A DNA stretch of 64,000 nucleotides from Leclercia adecarboxylata. Its GTDB lineage: Bacteria > Pseudomonadota > Gammaproteobacteria > Enterobacterales > Enterobacteriaceae. Each line of letters begins with the position of its first letter. Position 1 is the stretch's first letter. The position numbers and the translations under genes were made by a program. This document shows, piece after piece, positions 1 to 9,231 of this stretch. The stretch covers positions 1 through 64,000 of the forward strand of contig DERO01000003.1 of NCBI GenBank assembly GCA_002360945.1, read 5' to 3'. The notes under the pieces are model-generated. The model was not told the origin of the DNA, did no database searches, and was given only the letters and a program-made list of their open reading frames with translations.

Positions 1-128
1 CATTTTAGCCGCTGAGGAAACGCCACCCGGCATCAGCGCGCACAATAAAATGCATCATTCCTGCGGTTATCCATTCATGTAAACTATATACAGCGCCCAT
101 CTCATTTTTTATCTAAATAGACGAATCG

Positions 129-142
129 TGAGAATTGTCTCA
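129..142. promoter_or_regulatory. Palindromic site upstream of the first gene, possible RcsB/LuxR-type operator
   Basis: TGAGAATTGTCTCA has perfect 5-bp arms around a 4-bp centre. It lies about 125 bp ahead of the GTG start at 268. It matches the RcsAB box (TaAGAatatTCctA) at about 9 of 14 positions, which is suggestive only. A LuxR-type regulator is encoded just downstream at 900. The rest of 1-267 shows no gene on either strand. Confidence 0.3.
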
Positions 143-267
143 TGTCAAAATTTATTATTATTGCACTTGCCAAAATTAGCCTGGCATGAAAAATTATCCT
201 GTGCTGTTGCCAGTTCACTATTCGAATGCTTACAAGATGTAATTTATTAACAGGGAAGGAATATATT

Positions 268-657
268 GTGTCTAAAATAAAAAGTTACGCTGAAAGCGTA
301 TTGTTTCAGAGTATTATTTCATTATCGAATACAACCTGTACACCCGGGAGTCTGGCCTGTCTGTCAGAGAATTATATTTCACGACTCGGCAATAACGATG
401 TTCCCCTGACACTGCGGAAAGCGCTTAAAGACGTTAAGGCCCTTCTGGCCACAATGACTGAAGTAAATTCATGCAATACAAATGCTTATGAGATGCTGGT
501 GAGCAAGTATCAGTGTTTGTTGACCCGGATTACAGAACTCTACACCGATGTGGTGGCGTGGAATGCCGTTGAGCAGTACATCTCGGCATCACAGTTTCTC
601 CTGTTTTCCGAAACTCAAAATGGAGCTCAGGCTGCTTCGCATAACGTGATCAATTAA
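268..657 (+). CDS. Hypothetical small protein, 129 aa
   Basis: I do not recognise this protein. It is mostly helical in appearance, with four cysteines, no signal peptide and no membrane segment, so it is probably cytoplasmic. I start it at GTG 268 because GGAAGGA lies 7 bp upstream; an in-frame ATG at 226 has no comparable site. The middle (about residues 35-85) has a spacing of hydrophobic residues faintly like the small YmgB/AriR biofilm regulators, but similarity is too weak to assign. It is followed by a strong terminator, so it is a single-gene unit. The neighbouring LuxR-type regulator at 900 is in the same direction but separately transcribed. Confidence 0.6.
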   Translation: MSKIKSYAESVLFQSIISLSNTTCTPGSLACLSENYISRLGNNDVPLTLRKALKDVKALLATMTEVNSCNTNAYEMLVSKYQCLLTRITELYTDVVAWNAVEQYISASQFLLFSETQNGAQAASHNVIN

Positions 658-678
658 CTTTTTCCGCATTAATAAATA

Positions 679-713
679 AAGAGCCGCCTGTATCAATATG
701 CGGCTCTTTTTTA
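679..713 (+). terminator. Rho-independent terminator
   Basis: GAGCCGC (681-687) pairs with GCGGCTC (700-706) around a 12-nt loop, followed by TTTTTTA. It closes the small gene ending at 657 and separates it from the regulator at 900. Confidence 0.9.
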
Positions 714-899
714 TTCGGCAGACATCTCGCTTTATTACAGCGCACCCTTGCTAAGAAATAGCTATTTTGTAAAGGAAAGCACGAATTGCTGCGAAGGACT
801 TAAGACTATTCCTATAATCATCGGGAAAACTGTTAATTGAAAATTATCACATTCTCAAGGATTATGATTGAATCCACAGTGATGATAAGGATATAGGCG

Positions 900-1511
900 A
901 TGATTATAGTATTAACATCCTGTAGATATTTTCAGCAGGGCTTTTCCATGCTGGTCGATCAGCTCATGAGCGACTCACCCTCGTTTCAACGCGTGCTTTA
1001 TCTGAATGATATTAACGACGCGACAAAGGATGATTTGGTCCGCACCAAAGCCATTGTGGTGGATTATGGTCAGTCTGACATCAAAGTGCTGAATGCGTTG
1101 CTGGACGTCAAAAACCGTTATGAGCAGAGCTATTTTATTTTTATTACCCGGGATGTCTGCTACGAAAGCACGATTGAAAATATTCTTATCAATACCATCG
1201 CCGATTACACCATCGACTGTAAAAGCGCCGTACGCCAGTTACGCGCATGCCTTGCCCATTTTGCACGGGAGGAGTCGCCGGTCACTATTTTTAAAAACGT
1301 TCGCTGGCATCAGCTTGAAAAAGAACAACCTTTAACCCGTATGGAGTCCATGCTGCTGCCTTACATTGTGTCCGGGAAAAAGAATAAAGAGATCACCCGT
1401 TACCTGGACGTGACCGGAAAAACCGTCAGCCATCATCGACGCAATATTTATCGCAAGTTTGCCGTCACCAGTCTGACCGGGTTGTATAAAAAATTCGATC
1501 AGTGCGTGTGA
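900..1511 (+). CDS. Orphan LuxR/FixJ-type transcriptional regulator
   Basis: A 203-residue DNA-binding regulator. The C-terminal part (about 145-199) is a LuxR-type helix-turn-helix, with the usual NKEI and KTVSHHRRNIYRKF pattern. The N-terminal 120 residues are a degenerate receiver-like domain: an Asp near residue 55 follows a beta strand, but the normal acidic pair and conserved Lys are not clear, so phosphorylation is doubtful. This architecture and size resemble RcsA, BglJ, YjjQ and similar enterobacterial regulators that pair with RcsB. No histidine kinase is adjacent. Its targets are unknown; the palindrome at 129-142 is one candidate. Confidence 0.85.
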   Translation: MIIVLTSCRYFQQGFSMLVDQLMSDSPSFQRVLYLNDINDATKDDLVRTKAIVVDYGQSDIKVLNALLDVKNRYEQSYFIFITRDVCYESTIENILINTIADYTIDCKSAVRQLRACLAHFAREESPVTIFKNVRWHQLEKEQPLTRMESMLLPYIVSGKKNKEITRYLDVTGKTVSHHRRNIYRKFAVTSLTGLYKKFDQCV

Positions 1512-1620
1512 GCCTGGGGCAGGCCTGCACGCTTTCGCAATTCCTGCTCTTAAGATCCTCGTTTCTTGATACTTACCCTGATAACTATTATCTTCTCAGC
1601 GTGTGAAACGAGGTTCCCCC

Positions 1621-2088
1621 ATGCGTGAAGAAGATCTGTTCTGCCGCCGGCCGATGGGCATGCGGATGGCAATGATTGTGCGTCAGTGGCGCGCGGTGAT
1701 TGACGACGCCATTCTCGAGACCGGGTTAACCCAGTCGAGCTGGACGGTGATGATGCAGCTCAAATCCTTAGGGGATAACGTCTCGGTGAGCGAACTGGCG
1801 GAGGTGCAGGGTATTGAACTGCCGCCGCTGATGCGCACCCTTTCACAGCTGGAAAAACAGGGCTACCTGCTGCGCACCACATCGCCTTATGACAAGCGCA
1901 TCCGGCTGCTGACGCTCACGCCCGAGGGGAACGCGGTGCTGAAAACGCTGACCCAGGTCATCGAAACGTTCCAGGAGCGGGTATCGCAGAATATCGCCCC
2001 GGAGCATCTCGAGATTTTCAGCGCCACACTCAATCAAATCGCCTGCAATTTGCGGACAATCCGCGAAGAAGATAACAAGACCGAATAA
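1621..2088 (+). CDS. MarR-family transcriptional regulator
   Basis: A winged-helix repressor of about 155 residues. The wHTH core covers about residues 40-115: a recognition helix near ELPPLMRTLSQLEKQGYL and the wing with the conserved DKR motif (PYDKRIRLLTLT). I prefer ATG 1621 because AACGAGG lies 7 bp upstream; a GTG at 1603 is in frame but lacks a site. It is the first gene of a tight unit: the HlyD-type gene starts 2 bp after its stop, and a DUF2955 membrane gene follows. MarR regulators in this position normally repress the efflux genes downstream and release on binding an aromatic ligand; the ligand here is unknown. Confidence 0.88.
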   Translation: MREEDLFCRRPMGMRMAMIVRQWRAVIDDAILETGLTQSSWTVMMQLKSLGDNVSVSELAEVQGIELPPLMRTLSQLEKQGYLLRTTSPYDKRIRLLTLTPEGNAVLKTLTQVIETFQERVSQNIAPEHLEIFSATLNQIACNLRTIREEDNKTE

Positions 2089-2090
2089 AC

Positions 2091-3155
2091 ATGACCCCTG
2101 AACAAAAGTTTGCCCGCTGGGTAAGGGTGAGTATTGCCTCTTTCCTGCTGATGTTTGTCTATTTTATTGTCGCGGATATCTGGATCCCGCTGACGCCGGA
2201 CGCCACCGTGATGCGCGTGGTCACGCCAGTGTCGGCGCGCGTCTCCGGCTATGTGGCGGCGGTGCATGTCCACAATAACAGCCAGGTGAAGAAGGGCGAT
2301 CTGCTGTTTGAGCTCGACCCGACGCCGTTCCGCAATAAGGTCGAAGCTGCCGAAATTGCCCTGCAGCAGGCGCGTCTCGCCAACCAACAGCTGGACGCGC
2401 AGATCGTGGCGACCCAGGCCAGCCTGAAAACCGCCCAGCTCACCGCCCGCAACGACAAAGTGACCTTTGAGCGTTATCAGAAACTCAGCACCCTGCAGAA
2501 CGTTTCTCAGGCGGATCTGGATAAGGTCCGCACCACCTGGCAGAGCAGTGAGCAGTCGGTGGCGAATCTGCAGGCCAGCATCCATCAGCTGCGCATTGAG
2601 CGCGGCGAGCGTGATGAACAGCACAACGTGACCCTGCAGAAATACCGCAACGCGCTGGACGAGGCTCAACTCAACCTCGGCTGGACGAAGATCTACGCCG
2701 AGGCCGACGGTACGGTCAGCAACGTCCAGTTGAGTCCCGGCTTTTATGCCGCCTCCGGTTCGGCAGCGCTGGCGCTGGTGAACAACCAGAGCGATATCGT
2801 CGCCGATTTCCGCGAGAAGAGCCTGCGCCATACCCACCAGGACACTGACGCCGCAGTAGTGTTTGACGCCTTCCCGGGCCGCGTGTTCCGCGCCCACGTC
2901 ACCAGCAGCGATGCCGGTATCTTAGCGGGGCAGGAGGCGGTCAACGGACAGCTGTCGGAGCCCGAGACCTCCAACCGCTGGGTGCGTGATGCCCAGCGCA
3001 TGCGCATTCACGTGGCGCTGGACGAAGCCCTGCCGAAGCACCTGCCGACCGGGGCGCGCGCCACCGTGCAGCTCTATAACAGCGAAGGTCCGTTTGCCCG
3101 CTTCTTCTCGGGGATGCAGATCCACCTCGTTAGCCTGCTGCACTATGTTTATTGA
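2091..3155 (+). CDS. HlyD/EmrA-type periplasmic adaptor (membrane fusion protein)
   Basis: A 354-residue adaptor anchored in the inner membrane by one N-terminal segment (about residues 14-36). A biotinyl-lipoyl-like half follows (about 45-85, VSARVSGYVAAVHVHNNSQVKKGD), then a coiled-coil hairpin (about 90-205), the second lipoyl half (YAEADGTVSNVQLSPG) and a beta-barrel domain. This is the arrangement of EmrA, AaeA and YibH. It sits 2 bp after the MarR gene and 2 bp before the DUF2955 gene, so the three are co-transcribed. The likely role is to link the DUF2955 inner-membrane protein to an outer-membrane channel such as TolC for export of small, probably aromatic, compounds. Confidence 0.9.
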   Translation: MTPEQKFARWVRVSIASFLLMFVYFIVADIWIPLTPDATVMRVVTPVSARVSGYVAAVHVHNNSQVKKGDLLFELDPTPFRNKVEAAEIALQQARLANQQLDAQIVATQASLKTAQLTARNDKVTFERYQKLSTLQNVSQADLDKVRTTWQSSEQSVANLQASIHQLRIERGERDEQHNVTLQKYRNALDEAQLNLGWTKIYAEADGTVSNVQLSPGFYAASGSAALALVNNQSDIVADFREKSLRHTHQDTDAAVVFDAFPGRVFRAHVTSSDAGILAGQEAVNGQLSEPETSNRWVRDAQRMRIHVALDEALPKHLPTGARATVQLYNSEGPFARFFSGMQIHLVSLLHYVY

Positions 3156-3157
3156 TC

Positions 3158-4225
3158 ATGTCTATTAATACCCTGGCGCGGGTTTTTACCCCGCATGGCA
3201 ACATCGTCTACACCGCCAACGACTTTCGCCAGACGTTGCGTATCGTCTTTGCCGGGATGATTGCCCTCAGCGTGTCGAGCTTTTACAACACCAGCTACGG
3301 CGTCTTCTTTGTGATCTACCCGATCATGCTCCTGTCGCTGGTGCCGGTATTTAACCGCCACGTTGCCAAACAGTTCGTGTTCAGCTCTGCGCTGAACTGC
3401 ATCGAAATGGTGTTTATTATCGGCTATCTGGCGCAGTGGCCGGTTATCATGACCCTGGTGGTGTTTGGCCTCTACGTGATGCGTTTTCGCTTTATGAGCC
3501 AGGGGCCGCTGTTTCTGTTTGGCTCGATGGGGGTAGTGTGCCAGAGCACCATGCTCAACTTTATGAGCTACCCGACCACCAACTGGCACACGCTGCTGTT
3601 CTCTAATCTCGAAGCCAGCGTGATGGCGGTGTGCCTGAGCGCGCTGATGCACTTCCTGCTGCCGGATGTCGAACCGCGCACGCCGCCGCCGCGGCTGGAG
3701 AAAGACGCCGCCCGGGTGCGCCATGAGTCACTGCTCTCCGGCACCGTGGCGACCATGATTTTTGTGGTGTTCCAGATAAGCGATCTTAGCGATTCCCTGT
3801 CGGCACTGATGGCGGGGGTGCTGATCCTCTTCCCGATGCACTATCGCGGAGCGGTGATGAGCTCCCTGTGGCGCGTGGTCGGGGTGGTGCTCGGTTGCCT
3901 CTATATTCTGGTGGTGCAGCTGGTGCTGTACGATCACAGCAGCCACATGCTGCTGATGATGCCGCTGATCGGCCTCGGGCTGGCGTTTGGCGCGCGCCTG
4001 CACGTGATGGAGAAGGTGGGGGCCGGAGTCGGTTTTGCCAGCATCACCACCATCGGGATCATGTTCGGCCAGAACATGCACCCGGATGGCGACCTGGTGT
4101 TCAGCGATCTCTACCGCATCGTCTCGGTGACGGTGGCGCTGGTGGCGACCCTGACCATGGTGTTCCTGATGCACCTGATCCTGAACTGCTTTGCCCCAAC
4201 GCGCTATGTGATCCGCAATCCGTAA
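3158..4225 (+). CDS. DUF2955 / FUSC-like inner membrane protein
   Basis: About 355 residues with two blocks of membrane segments (about 25-165 and 195-345) separated by a short Pro-rich cytoplasmic linker (EPRTPPPRLEKD). This two-block plan is that of the DUF2955 family, related to the FUSC/AaeB aromatic-acid exporters. I place the start at ATG 3158, 2 bp after the adaptor stop; a TTG at 3152 is in frame but would overlap it. With the HlyD-type partner it probably forms a MarR-controlled two-component exporter. The substrate cannot be read from sequence. Confidence 0.85.
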   Translation: MSINTLARVFTPHGNIVYTANDFRQTLRIVFAGMIALSVSSFYNTSYGVFFVIYPIMLLSLVPVFNRHVAKQFVFSSALNCIEMVFIIGYLAQWPVIMTLVVFGLYVMRFRFMSQGPLFLFGSMGVVCQSTMLNFMSYPTTNWHTLLFSNLEASVMAVCLSALMHFLLPDVEPRTPPPRLEKDAARVRHESLLSGTVATMIFVVFQISDLSDSLSALMAGVLILFPMHYRGAVMSSLWRVVGVVLGCLYILVVQLVLYDHSSHMLLMMPLIGLGLAFGARLHVMEKVGAGVGFASITTIGIMFGQNMHPDGDLVFSDLYRIVSVTVALVATLTMVFLMHLILNCFAPTRYVIRNP

Positions 4226-4229
4226 TCCT

Positions 4230-5510
4230 TTAGCGGGTGAGCAGAGGCAGAACCTCGGGCAGCTGCGACAGCAGGAACAGGATCAGCCCGATGGTACCGC
4301 CCACCAGGGTGCCGTTGACGCGGATAAACTGCAGGTCCTTGCCGATGTTCAGCTCAATCTGTCGGGACATATCTTTGGCATCCCAGCCTTTGACCGTGTC
4401 GCTGATGTGGCGGGTCAGGAAGCGGGCAAAATCCGGCGCCACGCGGTGCGCTGCCTGCTCCAGGTGCTCGTTCAGCGAGGCGCGCAGATTGGTATCTGCC
4501 ACCAGGGTTTCACCGAACCACAGCCCGGCGTTGGCGAGGCGCTGCTTCACGCAGGAGTCGTCGCTTTGCATGTCGGCTTTCAGCCACTGGCGCAGGTCGG
4601 CCCACATCTCACCCAGATAGCGATTAAAGGCCTCGTCGTTCTTAAGATACTCTTTGATATTCTCGGCTTTGGCCGCGGTTTCCGGATCGTTTTTCAGGTT
4701 CTCCACCAGTTTCAGCACCGCGCGGTCAAAGGCCTGGCGGATCTGGTGGGTGCGGTCGTGGCTGACGTCATCCAGAATGGCATTTACCGCATTGGACACC
4801 AGCTCGGCGCTCTGATCCCCCAGCCATTCGGTGGGTAAAATCATCGCCTTGCGCGGATGCTCGGTCTTCAGCCAGTGGACGATTTGCGCGGCGATAAAGT
4901 CGCGGGTGCTGTCGCGCTGCAGGAGCGTAATCAGGCGGTTAATCACCGCGTCCAGCAGCACCTGATGACGGTTGTTTTTGGTCATGCTCTCCAGCATGGC
5001 GGCGCTGGTTTCGCTGAAATCGACCTTATCCAGCGCCTTATGCACCGCCCGCTTCAACATCCGCTGAATGCGTCCGTCGTCGGTCAGCTCAAGGAAACCG
5101 CTCATCACCTGCATGATGTGCTGCCCGACGCGCTGGGCATTGTCCGGCTGGCTGAACCAGTTGCCGATAAGCAGAGCCGGTTCGTACTTGCGAATGAGTG
5201 CCACCAGCGACTGGGTATCGAGGAATTTCTCCTGCACGAACTGACCGAGGTTGTCGCCAATCCGGTCTTTATTGCGCGGGATAATCGCCGTATGGCGCGA
5301 GATAAAGGGGATCGGCACCCGGCGGAACAGGGCCACCACGGCAAACCAGTCAGCCAGTGCGCCGACCATCGCCGCTTCGGCAATGGCTTTCACCCCCCGC
5401 ACCCAGAAGGTCTGCGGCAGGAAGAGGGTGGCGATAAAGGTCGCGGCGGCAATCAACAGCAGCGACAGCGCCAGGAGCTTGGCGCGTTTGAGTTCAGCGA
5501 GTTTTTCCAT
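4230..5510 (-). CDS. yjiN: YjiN, DUF445 inner membrane protein
   Basis: A 426-residue DUF445 protein matching E. coli YjiN in length and pattern. There is a membrane segment at each end (about 12-32 and 400-420), with [29 protein letters not shown] straddling the membrane surface near the N-terminus, and a long helical middle. The biochemical role is not established; DUF445 proteins are thought to be envelope-associated. It converges with the DUF2955 gene, whose stop lies 4 bp away, and stands alone on its strand, with REP repeats upstream. Confidence 0.93.
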   Translation of the reverse strand: MEKLAELKRAKLLALSLLLIAAATFIATLFLPQTFWVRGVKAIAEAAMVGALADWFAVVALFRRVPIPFISRHTAIIPRNKDRIGDNLGQFVQEKFLDTQSLVALIRKYEPALLIGNWFSQPDNAQRVGQHIMQVMSGFLELTDDGRIQRMLKRAVHKALDKVDFSETSAAMLESMTKNNRHQVLLDAVINRLITLLQRDSTRDFIAAQIVHWLKTEHPRKAMILPTEWLGDQSAELVSNAVNAILDDVSHDRTHQIRQAFDRAVLKLVENLKNDPETAAKAENIKEYLKNDEAFNRYLGEMWADLRQWLKADMQSDDSCVKQRLANAGLWFGETLVADTNLRASLNEHLEQAAHRVAPDFARFLTRHISDTVKGWDAKDMSRQIELNIGKDLQFIRVNGTLVGGTIGLILFLLSQLPEVLPLLTR

Positions 5511-5562
5511 AGGGTTAAGGATAGAGGGAGAAAAGGCGAAGGGGCAAGGGAGCAGGCATTTT

Positions 5563-5644
5563 CCCCGGTGGCGCTGCGCTTACCGGGGTTACGACATGTG
5601 TTTTCCAGTTTTGTAGGCCGGGTAAGGCGAAGCCGCCACCCGGC
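5563..5644. repeat. Pair of REP palindromes (BIME)
   Basis: Two REP units in opposite orientation: CCCCGGTGGCGC...TTACCGGGG (5563-5588) and GCCGGGTAAGG...CCACCCGGC (5617-5644), joined by a short spacer. Related units recur at 9154-9220, 38578-38604, 39335-39401 and 57245-57272. Confidence 0.88.
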
Positions 5645-5657
5645 GTATTCCTCGCAT

Positions 5658-6302
5658 TCAGAGTGAGGTGAAAAATCGCCACAGGATCCCTGCACCAAAC
5701 ACCATCAGCACCACCCCCGCCACGCGCTCAATTTTCCAGATATTGTTGCTGAGCCGCCGTTGGACGGTGGGCAGGGCGATAAACGACACTACCGCCAGAT
5801 CCCACATTAGCACCACCGTGACCATCCAGAGCCCGCTGACCGACTGCTGCAACAAGGTGACGTTCGGGCCGAGCAGCGCAGTCATCAGCGCCAGATAGAA
5901 AAGCGCGTTTTTCGGATTCAGCACCGCCGAACCCAGCCCGAGCAAAAGTTGCCTGGACCAGGAGGGGCGCTGCGGCTCTGCATTATCCAGCGCCAGCGTG
6001 CGGGCGCGGCTTTGCGCCAGCTGCCATCCGATCCACAGCAGATACAATGCTCCCAGCAGCTCGATAACACTGAACAGCAGCGTGAACTGACGCAGCGCGC
6101 TCCAGCCCAGTATCACCAGCAGAATATAGAGCCCGTTGCCTGCAGCGATCCCCACGCACAGCCCGGCGCTGCCGCGCAGGCGATGGCGGGCGGCGAAGCC
6201 CATCAGCAAAAAGAAATCCGGGCCGGGGCTGAGCAGGGCGACAAAATGCGCCAGCGCGAGGGCCATAAAAGCGGGCGGAAAGAGAGGGGTAAGCAGTTCC
6301 AT
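5658..6302 (-). CDS. LysE/RhtB-family amino-acid exporter
   Basis: A 214-residue inner-membrane protein with about six hydrophobic segments. The family signature is near the N-terminus (LLSPGPDFFLLMGFAARH, about residues 24-41), and a second one is LNPKNALFYLAL (about 148-159). RhtB/LysE proteins export amino acids or homoserine lactone-like compounds by proton antiport. Its AraC-type regulator gene lies 47 bp upstream on the same strand, so the two probably form one unit in which the regulator senses the exported compound. The substrate is unknown. Confidence 0.9.
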   Translation of the reverse strand: MELLTPLFPPAFMALALAHFVALLSPGPDFFLLMGFAARHRLRGSAGLCVGIAAGNGLYILLVILGWSALRQFTLLFSVIELLGALYLLWIGWQLAQSRARTLALDNAEPQRPSWSRQLLLGLGSAVLNPKNALFYLALMTALLGPNVTLLQQSVSGLWMVTVVLMWDLAVVSFIALPTVQRRLSNNIWKIERVAGVVLMVFGAGILWRFFTSL

Positions 6303-6349
6303 AGTGACCTCATCAGCAAAACTGAGGTCAGGCTACAGTGGGGTGAACG

Positions 6350-7093
6350 CTAACTATTGTCAGATATTGATCGCCCGGTGGCGTACTGGCGTGGCGTTGC
6401 GGCCGTGTAGCTGACAAAGGTTTTATGGAAGTGGCTCTGATCGGCAAAGCCGCTCTGGTAGCTGACGTCGGCAATGTCATCCCCGGCCCGCAGGCGCGCT
6501 TTGGCGAACTCTATCCGGGAAACGTTCAGGAAAGTGCCGGGCGTCAGGCCCGTATCCTGCTTAAAGGTTCTGATAAGCGTCTCTTTGCGCAGCGAGAAGC
6601 GCCGGGCTAAGACGTCCAGAGACGGCGGCGTTTGCAGGCTATGACGAAATGCCTGCTGAAGCGCAAGGCTGGTGGGACGCACGTGAACGGGCGGCGTTGG
6701 CCTGGCGGCAAGCAGGGAGAGAAGCGTGTCGATAGCCGTTGCCGAGAGTGTCTCAACGACATTTAGATACTGGCGAAACAGCACTTCATTGCGGATCACC
6801 TGCATGGCGGGCTGAAGGTCGGTTTCCAGATACAGCATATGGTAGCTGCGCGGCTGCCCTGCGACCGGATTGCAGCTGTGCGGCATCTGCGCGGGAATGA
6901 CAATCAGATCGCCAGGATAAAGGGTGAACGGCTCGCCGTTGCAGGTGCAGCAGGTTTGCCCCTCGAGGATGGCACCAATCGAAAGCTGCCCGTGGCTGTG
7001 AAGTTTATAGGCTTGGGTGCTTTGCCAGGTGCTGCGTAGCTCAACGCCTGGCTGGCGGCGGAAGGTCTGATTGACGTGGCGCGTGTGGATCAT
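6350..7093 (-). CDS. AraC-family transcriptional regulator
   Basis: A 247-residue regulator. The N-terminal cupin-like ligand domain (about 20-100) has the AraC_binding pattern HSHGQLSIGAILEG...YPGDLIVIPAQMPHSC. The C-terminal AraC DNA-binding domain (about 145-240) has two helix-turn-helix units, the second being IADVSYQSGFADQSHFHKTF. It lies immediately upstream of the LysE-type exporter gene in the same direction and probably controls it. The effector is not evident. Confidence 0.9.
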   Translation of the reverse strand: MIHTRHVNQTFRRQPGVELRSTWQSTQAYKLHSHGQLSIGAILEGQTCCTCNGEPFTLYPGDLIVIPAQMPHSCNPVAGQPRSYHMLYLETDLQPAMQVIRNEVLFRQYLNVVETLSATAIDTLLSLLAARPTPPVHVRPTSLALQQAFRHSLQTPPSLDVLARRFSLRKETLIRTFKQDTGLTPGTFLNVSRIEFAKARLRAGDDIADVSYQSGFADQSHFHKTFVSYTAATPRQYATGRSISDNS

Positions 7094-7252
7094 AGTGGTT
7101 ACCGGAGGGGTTTAGGTGTTTATAGCATGAGCGGAGAAGGGTGTCGCCTGTGATAATTTGGGGAGAGGTCGTTATGTGATAAGAATAGTGGTACATATAA
7201 TGCCGCAACTGCATCACAGGAATATCAGGGAAAATTATTAAAGGAATAAATT

Positions 7253-7675
7253 ATGCACGTCAGCACGGCTATTAAAGGGTTACATCGGCTGACCACTATC
7301 CTGTTACTTATTATCGTTGCAGGATATTTTTCTTATGAATACTTCATGAAGAGCCGAAGCGACGATCGTTTAGTGATAAAAAAAGAGGTGACAGAAAACG
7401 TGACGCTTTACGTCACGCAGTATGGGGGCGGGGCAACCGTACCTGATATTTATCGCTATTACCTGGATGGTAAAAATCAGACGATAGAGCAACTCAGGAA
7501 AAGCGAGCCTTTTCTCGTTTCAGATAATGGTAGCGCGACAATTAGCGGCTACGGTAATACCATCAATGTTAAGTTATCAGGGCGTATCTATTCTTTCAGT
7601 AATCTGACTATGTTCTACGCTCAGGAAAATCTGGTTATCCCGGTAATTAATCTTACTGCCACAGGAGTACGTTAA
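7253..7675 (+). CDS. Hypothetical membrane-anchored protein, 140 aa
   Basis: I do not recognise this gene. One N-terminal hydrophobic segment (about residues 13-30, TTILLLIIVAGYFSYEYF) is followed by about 105 polar residues rich in beta-type sequence, so it should be an inner-membrane-anchored protein with a periplasmic domain. There is no lipobox and no cleavage site that I trust. The start is ATG 7253 with AAAGGAATAAATT just ahead. Base composition is lower in GC than its neighbours. It is 79 bp upstream of the aldehyde dehydrogenase gene in the same direction, with no obvious functional link. Confidence 0.65.
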   Translation: MHVSTAIKGLHRLTTILLLIIVAGYFSYEYFMKSRSDDRLVIKKEVTENVTLYVTQYGGGATVPDIYRYYLDGKNQTIEQLRKSEPFLVSDNGSATISGYGNTINVKLSGRIYSFSNLTMFYAQENLVIPVINLTATGVR

Positions 7676-7754
7676 CCTGTATACCTAACTTTACCTGCAA
7701 GCTCAGCCATTTTGACTACCCTTAATACCCAACGCGGTAAAAAAGGAGGCAACA

Positions 7755-9125
7755 ATGGCCTATAAGACAGTGAATCCTGCCAACAACAAACTCATCAAAG
7801 AATATCCTTCTCATACCGATGCTGACGTCGAGGCGGCGCTGAACACCGCCGATGCGCTCTACCACTCCGACTGGTCGAAGGGCAGCATGGACAAGCGCCT
7901 GGCGGTGCTGCATAAGCTGGCGGATCTGATTGATTCCCGTACCGAAGAGCTGGCGAAAATTGCCAGCGTGGAGATGGGTAAACTCATTGCCCAGAGCCGC
8001 GGCGAAGTAAAACTCTGCGCGCAGATCGCCCGCTATTACGCGGATAACGCCAAACAATTCCTCGCCCCGGTAAAATACCCGTCTGAGATGGGCGAGGCGT
8101 GGGTGGAGCACCATCCGATCGGCGTGGTGATGGCCGTGGAGCCGTGGAACTTCCCTTACTATCAGCTGATGCGCGTGCTGGCTCCGAACCTGGCGGCAGG
8201 TAACCCGGTGCTCGCCAAACATGCCAGCATCGTGCCGCACTGTGCCGAGACCTTCGCCCATCTGGTGCGCGAAGCCGGTGCCCCGGACGGGGCATGGACT
8301 AACCTGTTTATCTCTTCCGATCAGGTGGCAAATATCATCGCCGACGATCGCGTGCAGGGTGCTGCGCTGACCGGGTCCGAGAAGGCCGGTAGTGTGGTGG
8401 CCGCTCAGGCGGCGAAGCACATCAAGAAATCGACCCTCGAACTGGGCGGCAACGATGTGTTCGTGGTGCTGGACGATGCGGATCTGGAGAAAGCGGTGAA
8501 GATCGGCGTCAACGCGCGTCTGGCGAATGCCGGGCAGGTCTGTACCGCCGCCAAGCGCTTTATCGTGCATGAGAAGGTGGCCGGGCAGTTCCTGGAGAAA
8601 TACACCGAGGCATTCCGCGCGATTAAAATCGGCGATCCGCTGGACGAAAGCACCCGACTGGGACCGCTGTCGTCGAAAGATGCTCTGGAGACCCTGACCA
8701 AACAGGTGGACGAGGCAGTGAAAAACGGCGCGACGCTGCATTACGGCGGTAAACCGGTCCAGCGCGAGGGCAGCTTCTTTGAGCCGACCATTCTGACCAA
8801 CATCACACGGGATAACCCCGCGTATTTCGAAGAGTTCTTCGGCCCGGTGGCGCAGATCTACGTGGTGAAAAACGATGACGAGGCGGTGAAACTCGCTAAC
8901 GACTCGCACTACGGTCTGGGCGGTGCGGTGTTCAGTAAAGATATCGATCGCGCTAAAAAGATGGCCTCGAAAATCGAAACCGGGATGGTGTGGATCAACT
9001 GGCTTACCGATACCGCGCCGGAGCTGCCGTTTGGCGGCGTGAAGCGTTCCGGTTACGGGCGCGAGCTGTCGGATCTGGGGATTAAAGAGTTTGTGAACCA
9101 GAAGCTGGTGGTGATCCGTAGGTAA
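7755..9125 (+). CDS. NAD(P)-dependent aldehyde dehydrogenase, Sad-like (succinate semialdehyde dehydrogenase type)
   Basis: A 456-residue class 3-like ALDH without cofactor insertion. It has the cofactor-binding PWNFPYYQ (about 130-137), the general base E229 in LELGGND, the nucleophile C263 in GQVCTAAKRF, and the C-terminal PFGGVKRSGYGRELSDLGIKEF. The length and the CTAAKRF motif fit the YneI/Sad subgroup, which oxidises succinate semialdehyde and related short aldehydes to acids in the cytoplasm. The start ATG 7755 has AAAGGAGG upstream, an unusually strong site. No partner enzyme is adjacent, so the physiological aldehyde is uncertain. Confidence 0.9.
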   Translation: MAYKTVNPANNKLIKEYPSHTDADVEAALNTADALYHSDWSKGSMDKRLAVLHKLADLIDSRTEELAKIASVEMGKLIAQSRGEVKLCAQIARYYADNAKQFLAPVKYPSEMGEAWVEHHPIGVVMAVEPWNFPYYQLMRVLAPNLAAGNPVLAKHASIVPHCAETFAHLVREAGAPDGAWTNLFISSDQVANIIADDRVQGAALTGSEKAGSVVAAQAAKHIKKSTLELGGNDVFVVLDDADLEKAVKIGVNARLANAGQVCTAAKRFIVHEKVAGQFLEKYTEAFRAIKIGDPLDESTRLGPLSSKDALETLTKQVDEAVKNGATLHYGGKPVQREGSFFEPTILTNITRDNPAYFEEFFGPVAQIYVVKNDDEAVKLANDSHYGLGGAVFSKDIDRAKKMASKIETGMVWINWLTDTAPELPFGGVKRSGYGRELSDLGIKEFVNQKLVVIRR

Positions 9126-9153
9126 CGACTAATACGTGCGGTGGGTAAGATTT

Positions 9154-9220
9154 GCCCGGCGGCGCTGCGCTTGCACGGGCCTACGGTTTTGTAGGCCGGG
9201 TAAGCGCAGCGCCACCCGGC
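9154..9220. repeat. Pair of REP palindromes (BIME)
   Basis: Two inverted REP units: GCCCGGCGGCGCTGCGC...CACGGGC (9154-9180) and GCCGGGTAAGCGC...CCACCCGGC (9195-9220). They sit between two convergent genes. Confidence 0.88.
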
Positions 9221-9231
9221 AGTTTTTTGGG

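Noticed and set aside
226..268. Upstream ATG for the first gene
   Set aside because: No ribosome site; the GTG at 268 has GGAAGGA at ideal spacing.
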